In this document: one piece after another, positions 52,057 through 60,653 of the stretch | How the letters are laid out: the number at the start of each line of letters is the position of its first letter | Numbering within the stretch: position 1 is the first letter of the stretch | Assembly: GCF_020091405.1 (NCBI RefSeq) | Contig: NZ_CP081903.1 | Location: forward strand, 4,340,501 to 4,404,500 | Reading direction: 5' to 3' | DNA length: 64,000 nucleotides | From: Bacteroides cellulosilyticus | GTDB taxonomy: Bacteria > Bacteroidota > Bacteroidia > Bacteroidales > Bacteroidaceae | Translations under genes and position numbers: made by a program | Notes under the pieces: generated by a model | Told to the model about the DNA's origin: nothing | The model's database searches: none | What the model saw: only the letters and a program-made list of their open reading frames with translations

Positions 52057-52088
52057 TGTGAACTTTTCTGCATTTTTGGTTAATTTTG
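52057..52088 (+). promoter_or_regulatory. putative promoter of the hybrid two-component regulator
   Basis: The -7 element TAATTTTG (52081-52088) matches TAnnTTTG. TGTG (52057-52060) lies 20 bases upstream in the -33 position, an imperfect TTTG. Transcription would begin near 52095. The leader then contains the hairpin GGGATTCCTG/CAGGAACCC (about 52123-52155). Nothing else is recognised in 51873-52178. Confidence 0.45.
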
Positions 52089-52178
52089 CATATTAATCTC
52101 ATATTTTAATATTAAACCGTTGGGATTCCTGGTCAGATTCGGAGTCAGGAACCCTCGGATGATAACACACGAACTGTG

Positions 52179-55100
52179 ATGAACAGGAGAAGATTTTATC
52201 AACAGAGAAAAACCTCCATGCTGTTTGCCATACTCGTATTTTTTACTCAGGTATGTGTAGCCCAGGCATATAAATATATAAGTATGGAGGATGGTCTGGG
52301 CAGTCAGAAAGTTTATCGTATCCTACAAGATTCTTTAGGATATATGTGGTTCCTTACTCAGGAAGGTCCGGACCGTTACAATGGCAAGGAAATCAGACAC
52401 TATGAATTGACGGATAAGGGACAGAAGCTCAATATGCAGTTTAGCCTGAATTGGCTTTACATGGCTGACGACGGTGTGTTGTGGGGAATAGGACGGAAAG
52501 GCCGCATTTTCCGCTATGAGCAGGGGCGTGATCGGTTCGAACAGGTGTATATGCCTCCTTTGCCGGAAAAGGGAATCTCTTCGCCGAATATTACATATAG
52601 CTATATGGATCATTCCAGACGTATCTGGCTTTGCAGTAAGGAACAAATGGCATTGTTCGATACCCGTACAGGAAAGATATCGCAATTATCATCCAGTATA
52701 ATCAGTAATGTCACTTCTATTGCCCAGATAGATAGGGAAAACTTCTTCATAGGTACGGAGTCCGGGTTGTATCGGGCGGTATTGGACGAATCTCGTACGT
52801 TACTTTCGTGTACGCCGGCATATAATCTTCATGCACCGGTGAGCGAGTTATTCTTTTCAGCTGCTTTGAAGAAACTGTTTGTCGGTACTTTTAAGCAGGG
52901 AGTGTGGATTTGTGATCTCAATACTTCTCAGGAAAATCGGTCGGATGAAACCCTTAGTGACGTGAATATCAAACGTATTATACCCTTTGGGGAAAGGGAA
53001 ATTCTGATAGCTACTGACGGGAAAGGAATCTATCGTATGAATATTGATACATGTTATGCAGTTCCTTATATTGTAGCAGATTATAATATCCATAATGGAA
53101 TGAATGGCAACAACATAAACGATGTGCATGTAGACCATGATGGTCGCATCTGGATTGCTAATTATCCCAGTGGAATAACCATCCGCGACAATCGTTACAG
53201 CGGCTACCGATGGACTCGTCATTCGGTTGGAAACCGCCAGTCACTTGTCAATAACCAGGTGCATGATGTCATTGAAGATAGTGACGGTGACCTTTGGTTC
53301 GGTACCAGCAATGGCATAAGTCTATATAGTTCCGCTACGGGGGAATGGCATTCCTTTTTCAGCACTTTTGATCATGAACTGGAAGATAAGAATCATATAT
53401 TCCTGACGCTTTGTGAAATCTCGCCCGGAATTATTCTGGCAGGTGGTTTTACCTCCGGTCTTTACCAGATAGATAAACGTGCCCTTACGGTTGACTATAT
53501 TGCTTCTTCTCTTTTCTTTCATTTAGACCTGCGTCCCGATCAGTACATTCGTGACATAAGGAAAGATTCGGAAGGTAATATCTGGTCAGGCGGTTTTTAC
53601 AATCTGAAATGTTTTGATCTTAAAAGTGGCAAATCTCGCCTGTATTCCGGCTTGAATTCTATTACCTGCATTCGCGAAAAAGACGATTCTTCGATGTGGA
53701 TTGGCACTTCGGCAGGGCTATATTTGCTAGACAAGTTTTCCGGAAAATACCGCAGCATCGATATGCCTGTGGAATCTATGCATATCCATGCCTTGTATCA
53801 GGGAGATGATGGTGTGTTGTATATAGGTACCAGTGGTTCCGGACTGGTGCTTTATAATCCCGAAGAAGAGGCCTTCGCTCAGTATTATACAGATAATAGT
53901 GCCCTTATATCCAACAATATCTATACAATTCTTCCTAAACCGGACGGGGATTTATTGCTTAGTACGGAAAATGGAATTGTTCATTTTTCACCTCGTAGAA
54001 TGTCATTTAATAACTGGACGCGTGAACAGGGGCTTATGAGTGTCTGTTTCAATCCCGGTGCCGGTATTTTGCATAGCAGCGGTCGTTTTATCTTGGGAAG
54101 TAATGATGGGGTCATTGGCTTTCCTTCGGATATGCACATACCGGTCCCAACTTTTTCTCCGATGTTGCTTAGTGATTTGAATATATCCTATCAGCCTGTA
54201 TATCCCGGTGATGAAGGATCGCCCTTGGAAACGGATATTAACGATACGAAAGTTTTGAAACTTAAATATGAACAGAATACTTTCTCACTGAGGGCTTCCT
54301 CCATTAATTATGACTATCCTTCTAATATTTTATACTCCTGGAGATTGGAAGGCTTTTATGATGAATGGACTACACCTTCTTCCAACGGCCTGATGCATTT
54401 CACTAATATTCCTTCGGGTAAATATATGCTTCATGTACGTTCCGTGTCTAACGAAGAAAAGTACAAGAGTTATGAACAGCGCAGTATGTTGATTACCATA
54501 TCTCCTCCGTTGTGGGCTACTCCGTGGGCTATAGCCGGTTATATTATATTGGCTGTTCTGGTGTGCGTGATTCTGTTCCGTATCATTACGCTGAGGAAAC
54601 AGAAGAGGATTTCGGAGGAAAAGACACGTTTTTTTATAAATACAGCTCACGACATCCGTACACCTCTGACCCTGATAAAGGCCCCGCTGGAAGAATTACG
54701 GAACAAAGATATGGTGAATGAGGAAGGTAAGGGACATGTGAGCATGGCTCTGAGAAATGTGGATGTTCTTTTACGGCTTATAACAAATCTTATTAATTTT
54801 GAACGTATCAACACCTATTCGTCACATATGTATATTGCTGAATATGAATTAGGTGCGTATATGTCAGGCATTTGTGACACATTTCATGCGTATGCAAACA
54901 TCAAGCATATCAGGTTGACTTACGAAAGTAATTTCCAATACCTGAACGTGTGGTTTGACAGGGATAAGATGGATTCTATCATGAAAAATATCCTATCGAA
55001 CGCCATGAAATATACACCGGAAAATGGGAACATATATGTCAGTGCATCAGAATATGAGGATGGGTGGGGCATTGAGGTGAAAGATACCGGAATCGGTATT

Positions 55101-56165
55101 CCCCGCAATGAACAGAAAGGACTTTTTCATACCTATTTTCGAGGTAGCAATGCCATCAACTTGAGGGTTAGCGGTAGTGGAATCGGCCTGGCATTGGTGC
55201 ATAGGCTGGTGCGTTTACATGGTGGAAAAATAACTATAGAAAGTACGGCGGAACAAGGTACACTGGTAAGAATCATTTTTCCTAAGGGGAACAAACATTT
55301 TCGTAAAGCCAGTATCATATCTGCAACTCCGGAGCGATCTATCAGCATGCCGGAAGTTGTTACTCCGGCACTTTCTGCCGTTGAGCCCAAGCAGGGTGAT
55401 GCTTCTTCCCGGCGTATCCTCATCGTGGAGGATAATGACGATTTGCGTATTTATCTGGTGAATACGCTTGGTGAGGATTATCTGGTGCAGTCCTGTCACA
55501 ACGGAAAGGAGGCTCTTGAAATCCTATCCGAGTTTAAGCCGGATCTTGTGTTGTCAGATATTATGATGCCGGAAATGTCGGGAGATGAATTGTGTGCCGC
55601 CATTAAGGGTAATATTGAAACATCTCATATTCCGGTGCTTCTGTTGACTGCATTGGGTGATGAGAAAAACATGCTGGAAGGACTGAAGATAGGTGCGGAT
55701 GATTACATGGCGAAACCTTTCAGCATCAGCATACTGAAGGCGAGTGTCAACCGTTTGATTACCAATCGGATCTTATTGCATAAGAAGTATGGCAGTTCGG
55801 ACTTCGAAACTGAAAAATGGCCGAAAGGGTGTCGGGATACACTTGACTGGAAATTCATAGCTTCCGTCAGGGAAAATGTGGAGAAGAACATGGCCGATCC
55901 GGATTTTACGGTAGATATGCTTTGTTCGCTTCACCACATGAGCCGCAGCAGTTTCTATAATAAAGTGAAAGCATTGACTGATTGTTCTCCGGCAGATTAT
56001 GTACGTCTCATCCGTATGCAGTATGCTGCCCGAATGTTGAAAGAAGGCGAACACTCTATTACGGAAATAGCGGATATGACCGGGTTCTGCGATGCAAAAT
56101 ATTTCAGAGAGGTATTCCGGAAGCATTTCGGGGTCAGTCCGAGCGAGTATAGGGGAAAAGTCTGA
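52179..56165 (+). CDS. hybrid two-component system regulator (HTCS)
   Basis: A 1328-residue protein; ATG 52179 is preferred over the GTG just before it. In order: an N-terminal signal/membrane segment (about 12-30), a periplasmic two-propeller sensor with Reg_prop-type repeats (ISMEDGLGSQKVYRILQDSLGYMWF, VIEDSDGDLWFGTSNGI), a Y_Y_Y domain (about 680-765), a transmembrane helix (about 780-803), a histidine kinase with His824 in INTAHDIRTPLTLIK and an N-box ILSNAMKYTPENG, a receiver with Asp1127 in LVLSDIMMPEMSG, and a C-terminal AraC-type HTH (about 1230-1325). Such proteins sense an oligosaccharide in the periplasm and activate a PUL. No SusC/D or enzyme gene is adjacent, so its target is unclear; the RG-II locus 12 kb away is one possibility. 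Confidence 0.93.
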   Translation: MNRRRFYQQRKTSMLFAILVFFTQVCVAQAYKYISMEDGLGSQKVYRILQDSLGYMWFLTQEGPDRYNGKEIRHYELTDKGQKLNMQFSLNWLYMADDGVLWGIGRKGRIFRYEQGRDRFEQVYMPPLPEKGISSPNITYSYMDHSRRIWLCSKEQMALFDTRTGKISQLSSSIISNVTSIAQIDRENFFIGTESGLYRAVLDESRTLLSCTPAYNLHAPVSELFFSAALKKLFVGTFKQGVWICDLNTSQENRSDETLSDVNIKRIIPFGEREILIATDGKGIYRMNIDTCYAVPYIVADYNIHNGMNGNNINDVHVDHDGRIWIANYPSGITIRDNRYSGYRWTRHSVGNRQSLVNNQVHDVIEDSDGDLWFGTSNGISLYSSATGEWHSFFSTFDHELEDKNHIFLTLCEISPGIILAGGFTSGLYQIDKRALTVDYIASSLFFHLDLRPDQYIRDIRKDSEGNIWSGGFYNLKCFDLKSGKSRLYSGLNSITCIREKDDSSMWIGTSAGLYLLDKFSGKYRSIDMPVESMHIHALYQGDDGVLYIGTSGSGLVLYNPEEEAFAQYYTDNSALISNNIYTILPKPDGDLLLSTENGIVHFSPRRMSFNNWTREQGLMSVCFNPGAGILHSSGRFILGSNDGVIGFPSDMHIPVPTFSPMLLSDLNISYQPVYPGDEGSPLETDINDTKVLKLKYEQNTFSLRASSINYDYPSNILYSWRLEGFYDEWTTPSSNGLMHFTNIPSGKYMLHVRSVSNEEKYKSYEQRSMLITISPPLWATPWAIAGYIILAVLVCVILFRIITLRKQKRISEEKTRFFINTAHDIRTPLTLIKAPLEELRNKDMVNEEGKGHVSMALRNVDVLLRLITNLINFERINTYSSHMYIAEYELGAYMSGICDTFHAYANIKHIRLTYESNFQYLNVWFDRDKMDSIMKNILSNAMKYTPENGNIYVSASEYEDGWGIEVKDTGIGIPRNEQKGLFHTYFRGSNAINLRVSGSGIGLALVHRLVRLHGGKITIESTAEQGTLVRIIFPKGNKHFRKASIISATPERSISMPEVVTPALSAVEPKQGDASSRRILIVEDNDDLRIYLVNTLGEDYLVQSCHNGKEALEILSEFKPDLVLSDIMMPEMSGDELCAAIKGNIETSHIPVLLLTALGDEKNMLEGLKIGADDYMAKPFSISILKASVNRLITNRILLHKKYGSSDFETEKWPKGCRDTLDWKFIASVRENVEKNMADPDFTVDMLCSLHHMSRSSFYNKVKALTDCSPADYVRLIRMQYAARMLKEGEHSITEIADMTGFCDAKYFREVFRKHFGVSPSEYRGKV

Positions 56166-56166
56166 A

Positions 56167-56208
56167 ATACGTGCCGGATGATTTTATTTTCCGGCACGTA
56201 TTCTTTTT
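56167..56208 (+). terminator. terminator of the HTCS gene
   Basis: ATACGTGCCGG (56167-56177) pairs perfectly with CCGGCACGTAT (56191-56201), followed by TCTTTTT. It overlaps the stop of the convergent micro-gene at 56207. Confidence 0.85.
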
Positions 56209-56302
56209 ACACATTCATGGCATTGGCACTCAGTGCCCCTACTATAGCCGAAGCTACCGCAATCACAATTTTGAAAATTTTATCCCAGATAGACTTTTTC
56301 AT
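56207..56302 (-). CDS. smalltalk-family micro-protein
   Basis: A 31-residue protein: an N-terminal MKKSIWDKIFKIVIAVAS, a hydrophobic AIVGALSANAM segment, and a Val C-terminus. It matches the smalltalk protein family (very small, single hydrophobic helix) that I recall lying beside HU-like genes in Bacteroides. It lies 28 bases downstream of the HU-like gene on the same strand. Function unknown; membrane insertion is likely from the sequence. Confidence 0.75.
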   Translation of the reverse strand: MKKSIWDKIFKIVIAVASAIVGALSANAMNV

Positions 56303-56330
56303 ATTCTTTGATTAAATGATTAGTGATATT

Positions 56331-56816
56331 TTAACCCAGTGGATTTTCATCCAGTCCTCCACCGCCGGAACCTCCCTGCCCATCTGACGAACTTCCGTCC
56401 TTGTTTACCAATGCTTCCAGATCGTAGAAGTCAATTTTCTGTCCGGCGCGTGTTGCCGTTACGTCCGGTCTGATGGTGGTCGAGGGTCGGAAATTGATTT
56501 TCACGGCCTTGATGTTCTTAGCCGTGCAATCCTCCTTTTTCTCCACTCCGAGGGTCCGTGCCGACAGGCTGAAAACCCCGAAGTCCTTTATGTTCACCGA
56601 TTGTCCGCCATACAGCTTGTCAATCAGTGCTTCTACAAAGTTGGTAATTACACTTTTAATGTCTCCCAAGGTAAGTGAACTTTTCTCCTTCATCACGTAC
56701 GCCACGTCTTCCAGGTCGGCATTGTCCCCTAACGTTACTAGTTGTGGATAAAACTTTGCCACCGCATCCTCCTTTCGCGGATCTTTCCGCGGAATCTTCT
56801 TGAATGGTACTCCCAT
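56331..56816 (-). CDS. HU-family DNA-binding protein with LDENPLG tail
   Basis: A 161-residue protein; ATG 56816 (MGVPFKKIPRKDPRKEDAVAKF) is the natural start. Residues about 1-125 match the Bacteroidota HU-related family: an extended N-terminus, a helical part with DIKSVITNFVEALIDKLYGG and beta strands with SVNIKDFGVFSLSAR and AVKINFRP. The C-terminus is a Gly/Ser linker ending GGGGLDENPLG, identical to the end of the DUF4469 protein at 1663-2508. Inferred: a nucleoid protein associated with capsule or mobile regions. A -7 element TATATTTG lies at 56965-56972 on the same strand. Confidence 0.85.
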   Translation of the reverse strand: MGVPFKKIPRKDPRKEDAVAKFYPQLVTLGDNADLEDVAYVMKEKSSLTLGDIKSVITNFVEALIDKLYGGQSVNIKDFGVFSLSARTLGVEKKEDCTAKNIKAVKINFRPSTTIRPDVTATRAGQKIDFYDLEALVNKDGSSSDGQGGSGGGGLDENPLG

Positions 56817-56964
56817 AATCAATAATTTTTTAAAAGTTAAAAAACAAGGTTATTTAATGATCCTCGGGGGAAAGCTGTCCGTATCCTCTTCTCATGCTTT
56901 TCTTAATTTACTCTGCCATCATGGGCTTGCCGGAAGATTTTCGCTCTTTTCTCCTTTGGACACT

Positions 56965-56972
56965 GCAAATAT
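56965..56972 (-). promoter_or_regulatory. putative promoter -7 element of the HU-like gene
   Basis: TATATTTG on the minus strand matches TAnnTTTG and lies about 150 bases before the HU-like start. No -33 TTTG is seen. The rest of 56817-57127 shows no gene. Confidence 0.4.
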
Positions 56973-57127
56973 ACCCTGTTCTTTTTCCTTCCACTTTCCG
57001 CTTGACGTTATTTGAGTTTGTATGAAAAAAAGAGACTTTCAATGAGAGGTAATACCTCCTTTATTCCTTTCGGATATCGTTGCAAATGAGTACCTTTATA
57101 CCATATAAATCACTAAAAAACAAACTT

Positions 57128-57364
57128 ATGAAAGAAGAAAACTTAGATGAGAAAGTCCCTGTCCGTGCTTATACCAAAGCCGACCTTGCCATGCTTTACA
57201 ATCCCGGTGTATGTATTACTACCGCCCTGCAGCTTCTCCGCCGGTGGATTTATGCTAACAAGCAACTGATGACGGAATTGCAGGAAGCGGGTTATAACAA
57301 GAACCGCCATTTCTATATGCCCCTTGAAGTAAAACTTATCTTCAAGTATCTGGGAGAGCCTTAG
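57128..57364 (+). CDS. DUF4248 protein
   Basis: A 78-residue protein; the start is set at ATG 57128 (MKEENLDEKVPVRAYTKADLAMLYNPG) because the upstream in-frame codons do not look conserved. It matches DUF4248, a small family with a TALQLLRRWIYANKQLMTEL helix and a HFYMPLEVKLIFKYLGEP end, suggestive of a helix-turn-helix-like fold. These genes are regular neighbours of HU-like and VirE/primase genes at Bacteroides capsule loci (from memory). Function unknown. Confidence 0.75.
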   Translation: MKEENLDEKVPVRAYTKADLAMLYNPGVCITTALQLLRRWIYANKQLMTELQEAGYNKNRHFYMPLEVKLIFKYLGEP

Positions 57365-57418
57365 AATATCCGGCAGGGAGTGTGCCTCTCCTTTGTAAAT
57401 AAAATGCCAATATATGTG

Positions 57419-57471
57419 GCGGGTGATAAGAATATATGTAATGCCACATTACAATACATCTAATCACCCGC
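57419..57471. terminator. hairpin between convergent DUF4248 and VirE-like genes
   Basis: GCGGGTGAT (57419-57427) pairs with ATCACCCGC (57463-57471); an inner ATGTAATG/CATTACA pairing lengthens it. It sits between two convergent genes and probably ends both transcripts. Confidence 0.6.
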
Positions 57472-57525
57472 TATATTATATGCTACCCGGTGGAATCTTC
57501 TTCCCGTGGATTCTATCCGAAATCC

Positions 57526-59796
57526 CTAAAACGGTAATCCCCCCTCGGCTTTATCGCCTTCTTCCGTCTTCCCGTCCTGTCCTTTTTTCCTGAATCCTTT
57601 TCTTACTTCATCTTCCGTCAAGTCCACCACCTGATATTCCGTGCTTCCCTGTTCGTTCTTTCTCGTCCTGAATCCGTATTTTTCCAGTGATAGCGCCAAG
57701 GTCTGTATGGTTTGCCTGTTCACCTGTATTTTGCCGTAGATCGCTATTTTGGTAAGTATGGCTGCGGCCGGTATCCACTTCACGCATAGATCCTCCGCTT
57801 CCGGCTTTCGGAAGTATATGAACAGGTTTTCTTCCACGGGGTCCTTCATCCTGTGCAGCTCATTGTGCCGGTTAAGCTCGTCAATTTCTTCTCCCTCGTA
57901 CCAATACTGGTATCCTTCCTTCATCAATGCGTAAGCCTGCGCGTATATCCCCTCGTAATTGACCGGTGTTCTATAATCCAGCGTAATGACTGAAGAGGGC
58001 AGGAATCTCCTGTTTCCCCCTATGTCCTGCAGGCATTGGCGGCTGTTTGTGCTTGCAATGAACGATGCATGACGCGTGAAGTTATATGCCTGTAAGTCAT
58101 AGGCCTTTCTCTCGGTGATGCTTTCCTGTGTGATGATCCGCTTGAGACCCGCCAGTTCTTCCATTCTGACGCCTTCAAATTCCTCCATGTTGATGATCAG
58201 ATGCGTACTTAGCAGTATCTGGTGATCTGTTTTTTCCGATCCCACCATTCCGTTTCTGTAATACTCTTTCCATTCCGGTGGCAACAGTCTTCGTATCCAT
58301 GTACTCTTTCCCTTTCCCTGCTCGGAGTATAGTATGATGACCAGATGGTTCACCGTGTCGTCCTGCAATGCTCCTGCCAGCATTCCCACGAACCACCTTC
58401 GGAAACTCTTCCTCCAGAATTCCTGGTCTTCGGTCTGCACCGTATCCGCCAGTTCCCCGATGTAGTCTTTCACTCCGTCCCATGGTCTCAACTTCTCTAT
58501 GTAGGCTGTGAATGGATTGAACTCCCTTGCATACGATGAATCAATGATCGCCTGCAGATAATTTCTGAAGCATTTGATTCTTGTCAGTTGCAGGTCCAGG
58601 AATATTGAATTGTAGCTTCTTGTTCTCATGGGGCGGAACTTTCCTTTCCATTTCTCATCCTTTTCGTTTAGGTTTAGATATTCCAGCCGGTCCAGTATCA
58701 CGTTTCTTCGTATGTCATAATGCGTCTTCAGGAATTCCAGCAGCTGGTCGATGGTATCTGTTTTCTCTTCCTTCCGCCCGAGTGCTTCGTAGGTCTTGTC
58801 CGTGTATACATAAGCGTTGTGCAGGGGCGTGGCCATATCAATTCCCTTTTCCTCCGGTCCGAATTTCTCCTGTACCAGTCTGACTACCACCTTTTCGTCC
58901 AGTCCTTTGGCATAGCATTTGTTTCCCAGTGCGAATAGGAAGTTGTCCCTGTTTCCGGATTCAAACCTCGATGTCCTCTTCACTGCGAGCACTGCCTTGC
59001 CGAACTCCATCCTTTCCCACGGCTCAGCTTCCACTTTGCCGGCCTCCGGCTTTTTATCACCCACCGCCTTATCACTTATCACCTTATCATTCAATATCTT
59101 ATCACTTATCACCTTACCACTCATCACTCCATCACTCTTCCTTCTACCGGCTTGCGGCTTTTCCGGAGGAATGATGTCGGTCAGCGCCTCGTCCACCTCT
59201 TTCATCAGTTCCTCGTTCAGATACGCCTTCCCATCGAAAGAGGTGAAGAATCCCCTTGAGATGTCTTTTCCGCTTCCGTCTACTTCTACTTCCAATAGCT
59301 GCTCGTAGTATTCCTTGCAGGCGTCATACATCATCCTGTGATACTTCTCCAGGGTTGCGAAGTCCATTTTTCCAACAGAGAATATTTCCCTCAGGGTCCG
59401 TGCGTATTGTGTACGCAGGAATACGAAGACTTTGAATCCATGTCCCTTTGGAGTGAGGAAACTGCCCAATGTATTGGGATCTTTATTTATTTTCTCCCTC
59501 AACTCTTCCAGTTTCTCCCCGGGCTGGTCGTCGATGTCCAGTACAATGGCATGGGTGTGCCTTGTAATGCTGTATGCCTGCCTTTTCTCCCTGTACCCTG
59601 CCGTTACGGTATAGAATGGCAACTGCTTCTTCACATGGTTCGCCTCCTCTATCTTTCCCTGGCTGACGAGCAGCCTGATTTTGAGTACGAGCTTTGCATA
59701 CAATCCTTTTGTAATGTCCTCAATCACTTTGCGGAGAGTAATTTCTCCCCTGACGTTGCTGAATCCGCTGTAAGCGGTAACCGGAATATTTTCCAT
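57526..59796 (-). CDS. VirE-family primase/helicase-like protein (BT4734-like N-terminus)
   Basis: A 756-residue protein. Residues about 1-180 match the BT4734-like/VirE N-terminal domain; HAIVLDIDDQPGEK (about 88-100) resembles the metal-binding DxD strand of archaeo-eukaryotic primases. Residues about 400-700 are the VirE ATPase, with Walker A in LYSEQGKGKSTW (about 490) and Walker B in HLIINMEEFEG (about 533). Residues about 220-250 are an odd low-complexity tract (SGKVISDKILNDKVISDKAV) made of TTATCAC repeats in frame. Such genes are typical of mobile-element and capsule-locus flanks in Bacteroides. A DNA-replication role of a resident element is inferred. Confidence 0.85.
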   Translation of the reverse strand: MENIPVTAYSGFSNVRGEITLRKVIEDITKGLYAKLVLKIRLLVSQGKIEEANHVKKQLPFYTVTAGYREKRQAYSITRHTHAIVLDIDDQPGEKLEELREKINKDPNTLGSFLTPKGHGFKVFVFLRTQYARTLREIFSVGKMDFATLEKYHRMMYDACKEYYEQLLEVEVDGSGKDISRGFFTSFDGKAYLNEELMKEVDEALTDIIPPEKPQAGRRKSDGVMSGKVISDKILNDKVISDKAVGDKKPEAGKVEAEPWERMEFGKAVLAVKRTSRFESGNRDNFLFALGNKCYAKGLDEKVVVRLVQEKFGPEEKGIDMATPLHNAYVYTDKTYEALGRKEEKTDTIDQLLEFLKTHYDIRRNVILDRLEYLNLNEKDEKWKGKFRPMRTRSYNSIFLDLQLTRIKCFRNYLQAIIDSSYAREFNPFTAYIEKLRPWDGVKDYIGELADTVQTEDQEFWRKSFRRWFVGMLAGALQDDTVNHLVIILYSEQGKGKSTWIRRLLPPEWKEYYRNGMVGSEKTDHQILLSTHLIINMEEFEGVRMEELAGLKRIITQESITERKAYDLQAYNFTRHASFIASTNSRQCLQDIGGNRRFLPSSVITLDYRTPVNYEGIYAQAYALMKEGYQYWYEGEEIDELNRHNELHRMKDPVEENLFIYFRKPEAEDLCVKWIPAAAILTKIAIYGKIQVNRQTIQTLALSLEKYGFRTRKNEQGSTEYQVVDLTEDEVRKGFRKKGQDGKTEEGDKAEGGLPF
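59053..59136. repeat. TTATCAC-type repeat tract within the VirE-like gene
   Basis: Repeats of CTTATCACTTATCAC and variants (CCTTATCATT, CCTTACCACT, CATCACTCC) occupy about 84 bases. They encode Asp-Lys-Val-Ile-Ser-type repeats in frame on the minus strand, in the linker between the primase-like and ATPase domains. Confidence 0.8.
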
Positions 59797-59862
59797 TTCT
59801 ATTTTAGTTGTTTAAACTTGCCTTATGGCGGTGCGAATTAGGGGATAATATCCGGAACGGCA

Positions 59863-59897
59863 AAAACGCCTTTTTAAGCAAAAAAGGCGTTTTTCCA
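59863..59897. terminator. hairpin between the hypothetical gene and the VirE-like gene
   Basis: AAACGCCTTTTT pairs with AAAAAGGCGTTTTT, with A/T runs on both sides, so it can terminate in either direction. It separates the transcript of the 59911 gene from the VirE-like gene. Confidence 0.75.
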
Positions 59898-59910
59898 CAA
59901 TTTTGATTGA

Positions 59911-60270
59911 CTACTTCTTTTTCTCTTTTTTTCTCCTTTCCATCTCTTCTTCCCTGATTTTTTTTCTTAAGTTAATGATTTCAGTATTAATGCTTTCCAG
60001 GGACAGGAATCCTTCTTCGTGCTTCCCCTTTTCAAAAAGTGCGATACAGTCCAGCTTTCTTGCCAGGTGCATGGTTCCTTTCAATCCGGCCTCTTTTTTC
60101 CGGCTGATCAGCATGTTTATCCATGGCTTGAGAAATTCTTTTCTCTCTTCCGCCCGAACCCGTATGTGTTTGTCAAAAGCCTCATTTTCAACCAACAGGA
60201 TCTCAATCCTGTTTTCCTTTCTCTCGATTTGGATGTCGAAACCATCCTTGTTGATGAGTTCAATACTCAA
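59911..60270 (-). CDS. hypothetical charged protein with unclear start (possible frameshift)
   Basis: A 119-residue protein without a family I recognise: acidic/basic, mostly helical, with a long lysine-rich C-terminal helix (NLRKKIREEEMERRKKEKKK) likely to form a coiled coil. The open frame begins with TTG at 60270 and a stop lies four codons upstream. An ATG at 60290 followed by GAT and seven A residues is out of frame by one. If the tract had eight A, the protein would start MDKKNTILSIELINKDG and read straight through. So the start is either TTG, a slippage-dependent ATG, or affected by a sequencing error. A possible -7 TAACTTTG lies at 60298-60305. It lies between the VirE-like gene and the invertible promoter. 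Confidence 0.55.
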   Translation of the reverse strand: MSIELINKDGFDIQIERKENRIEILLVENEAFDKHIRVRAEERKEFLKPWINMLISRKKEAGLKGTMHLARKLDCIALFEKGKHEEGFLSLESINTEIINLRKKIREEEMERRKKEKKK

Positions 60271-60466
60271 GATTGTGTTTTTTTATCCATAAAACCACAA
60301 AGTTAGAAGTTAGTAATTTATTTTAAGTTTACTATTCGAAAGCAAAATTAACGGTAATCTTTCTAATATCTACTATTTCCGTTTATAAAAATGAATGTTT
60401 TATTTGTTTTGTGTTACATACATAATGATAAATAGGTAGGGGGACCTACCACCTATTAACTATAAA

Positions 60467-60598
60467 ATGTGTGTAACAAGATATAAAGAAAAAGTAGGGA
60501 AATACGCGCCTGTGAGTGCGTATGCGCAGGTACATTATTATAAAGAAAAGGTGAAGTTGAGAGGCTATACGGATCAGTTTGCAATGCTGATGAAATAG
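60467..60598 (+). CDS. possible 43-residue micro-protein
   Basis: The frame ATG 60467 to TAG 60596-60598 encodes a basic, tyrosine-rich peptide (MCVTRYKEKVGKYAPVSAYA and onwards, ending TDQFAMLMK). Codon use looks gene-like, but there is no recognised family. A hairpin (AATAGGTAGG/CCTACCACCTATT, about 60431-60457) precedes it. In the orientation seen here the invertible promoter would read antisense through it. Confidence 0.25.
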   Translation: MCVTRYKEKVGKYAPVSAYAQVHYYKEKVKLRGYTDQFAMLMK

Positions 60599-60653
60599 GT
60601 GGTAGAGTAGGTGATATGAATGTTATGTCAATAATGATTGAGGTAAATTAGGG

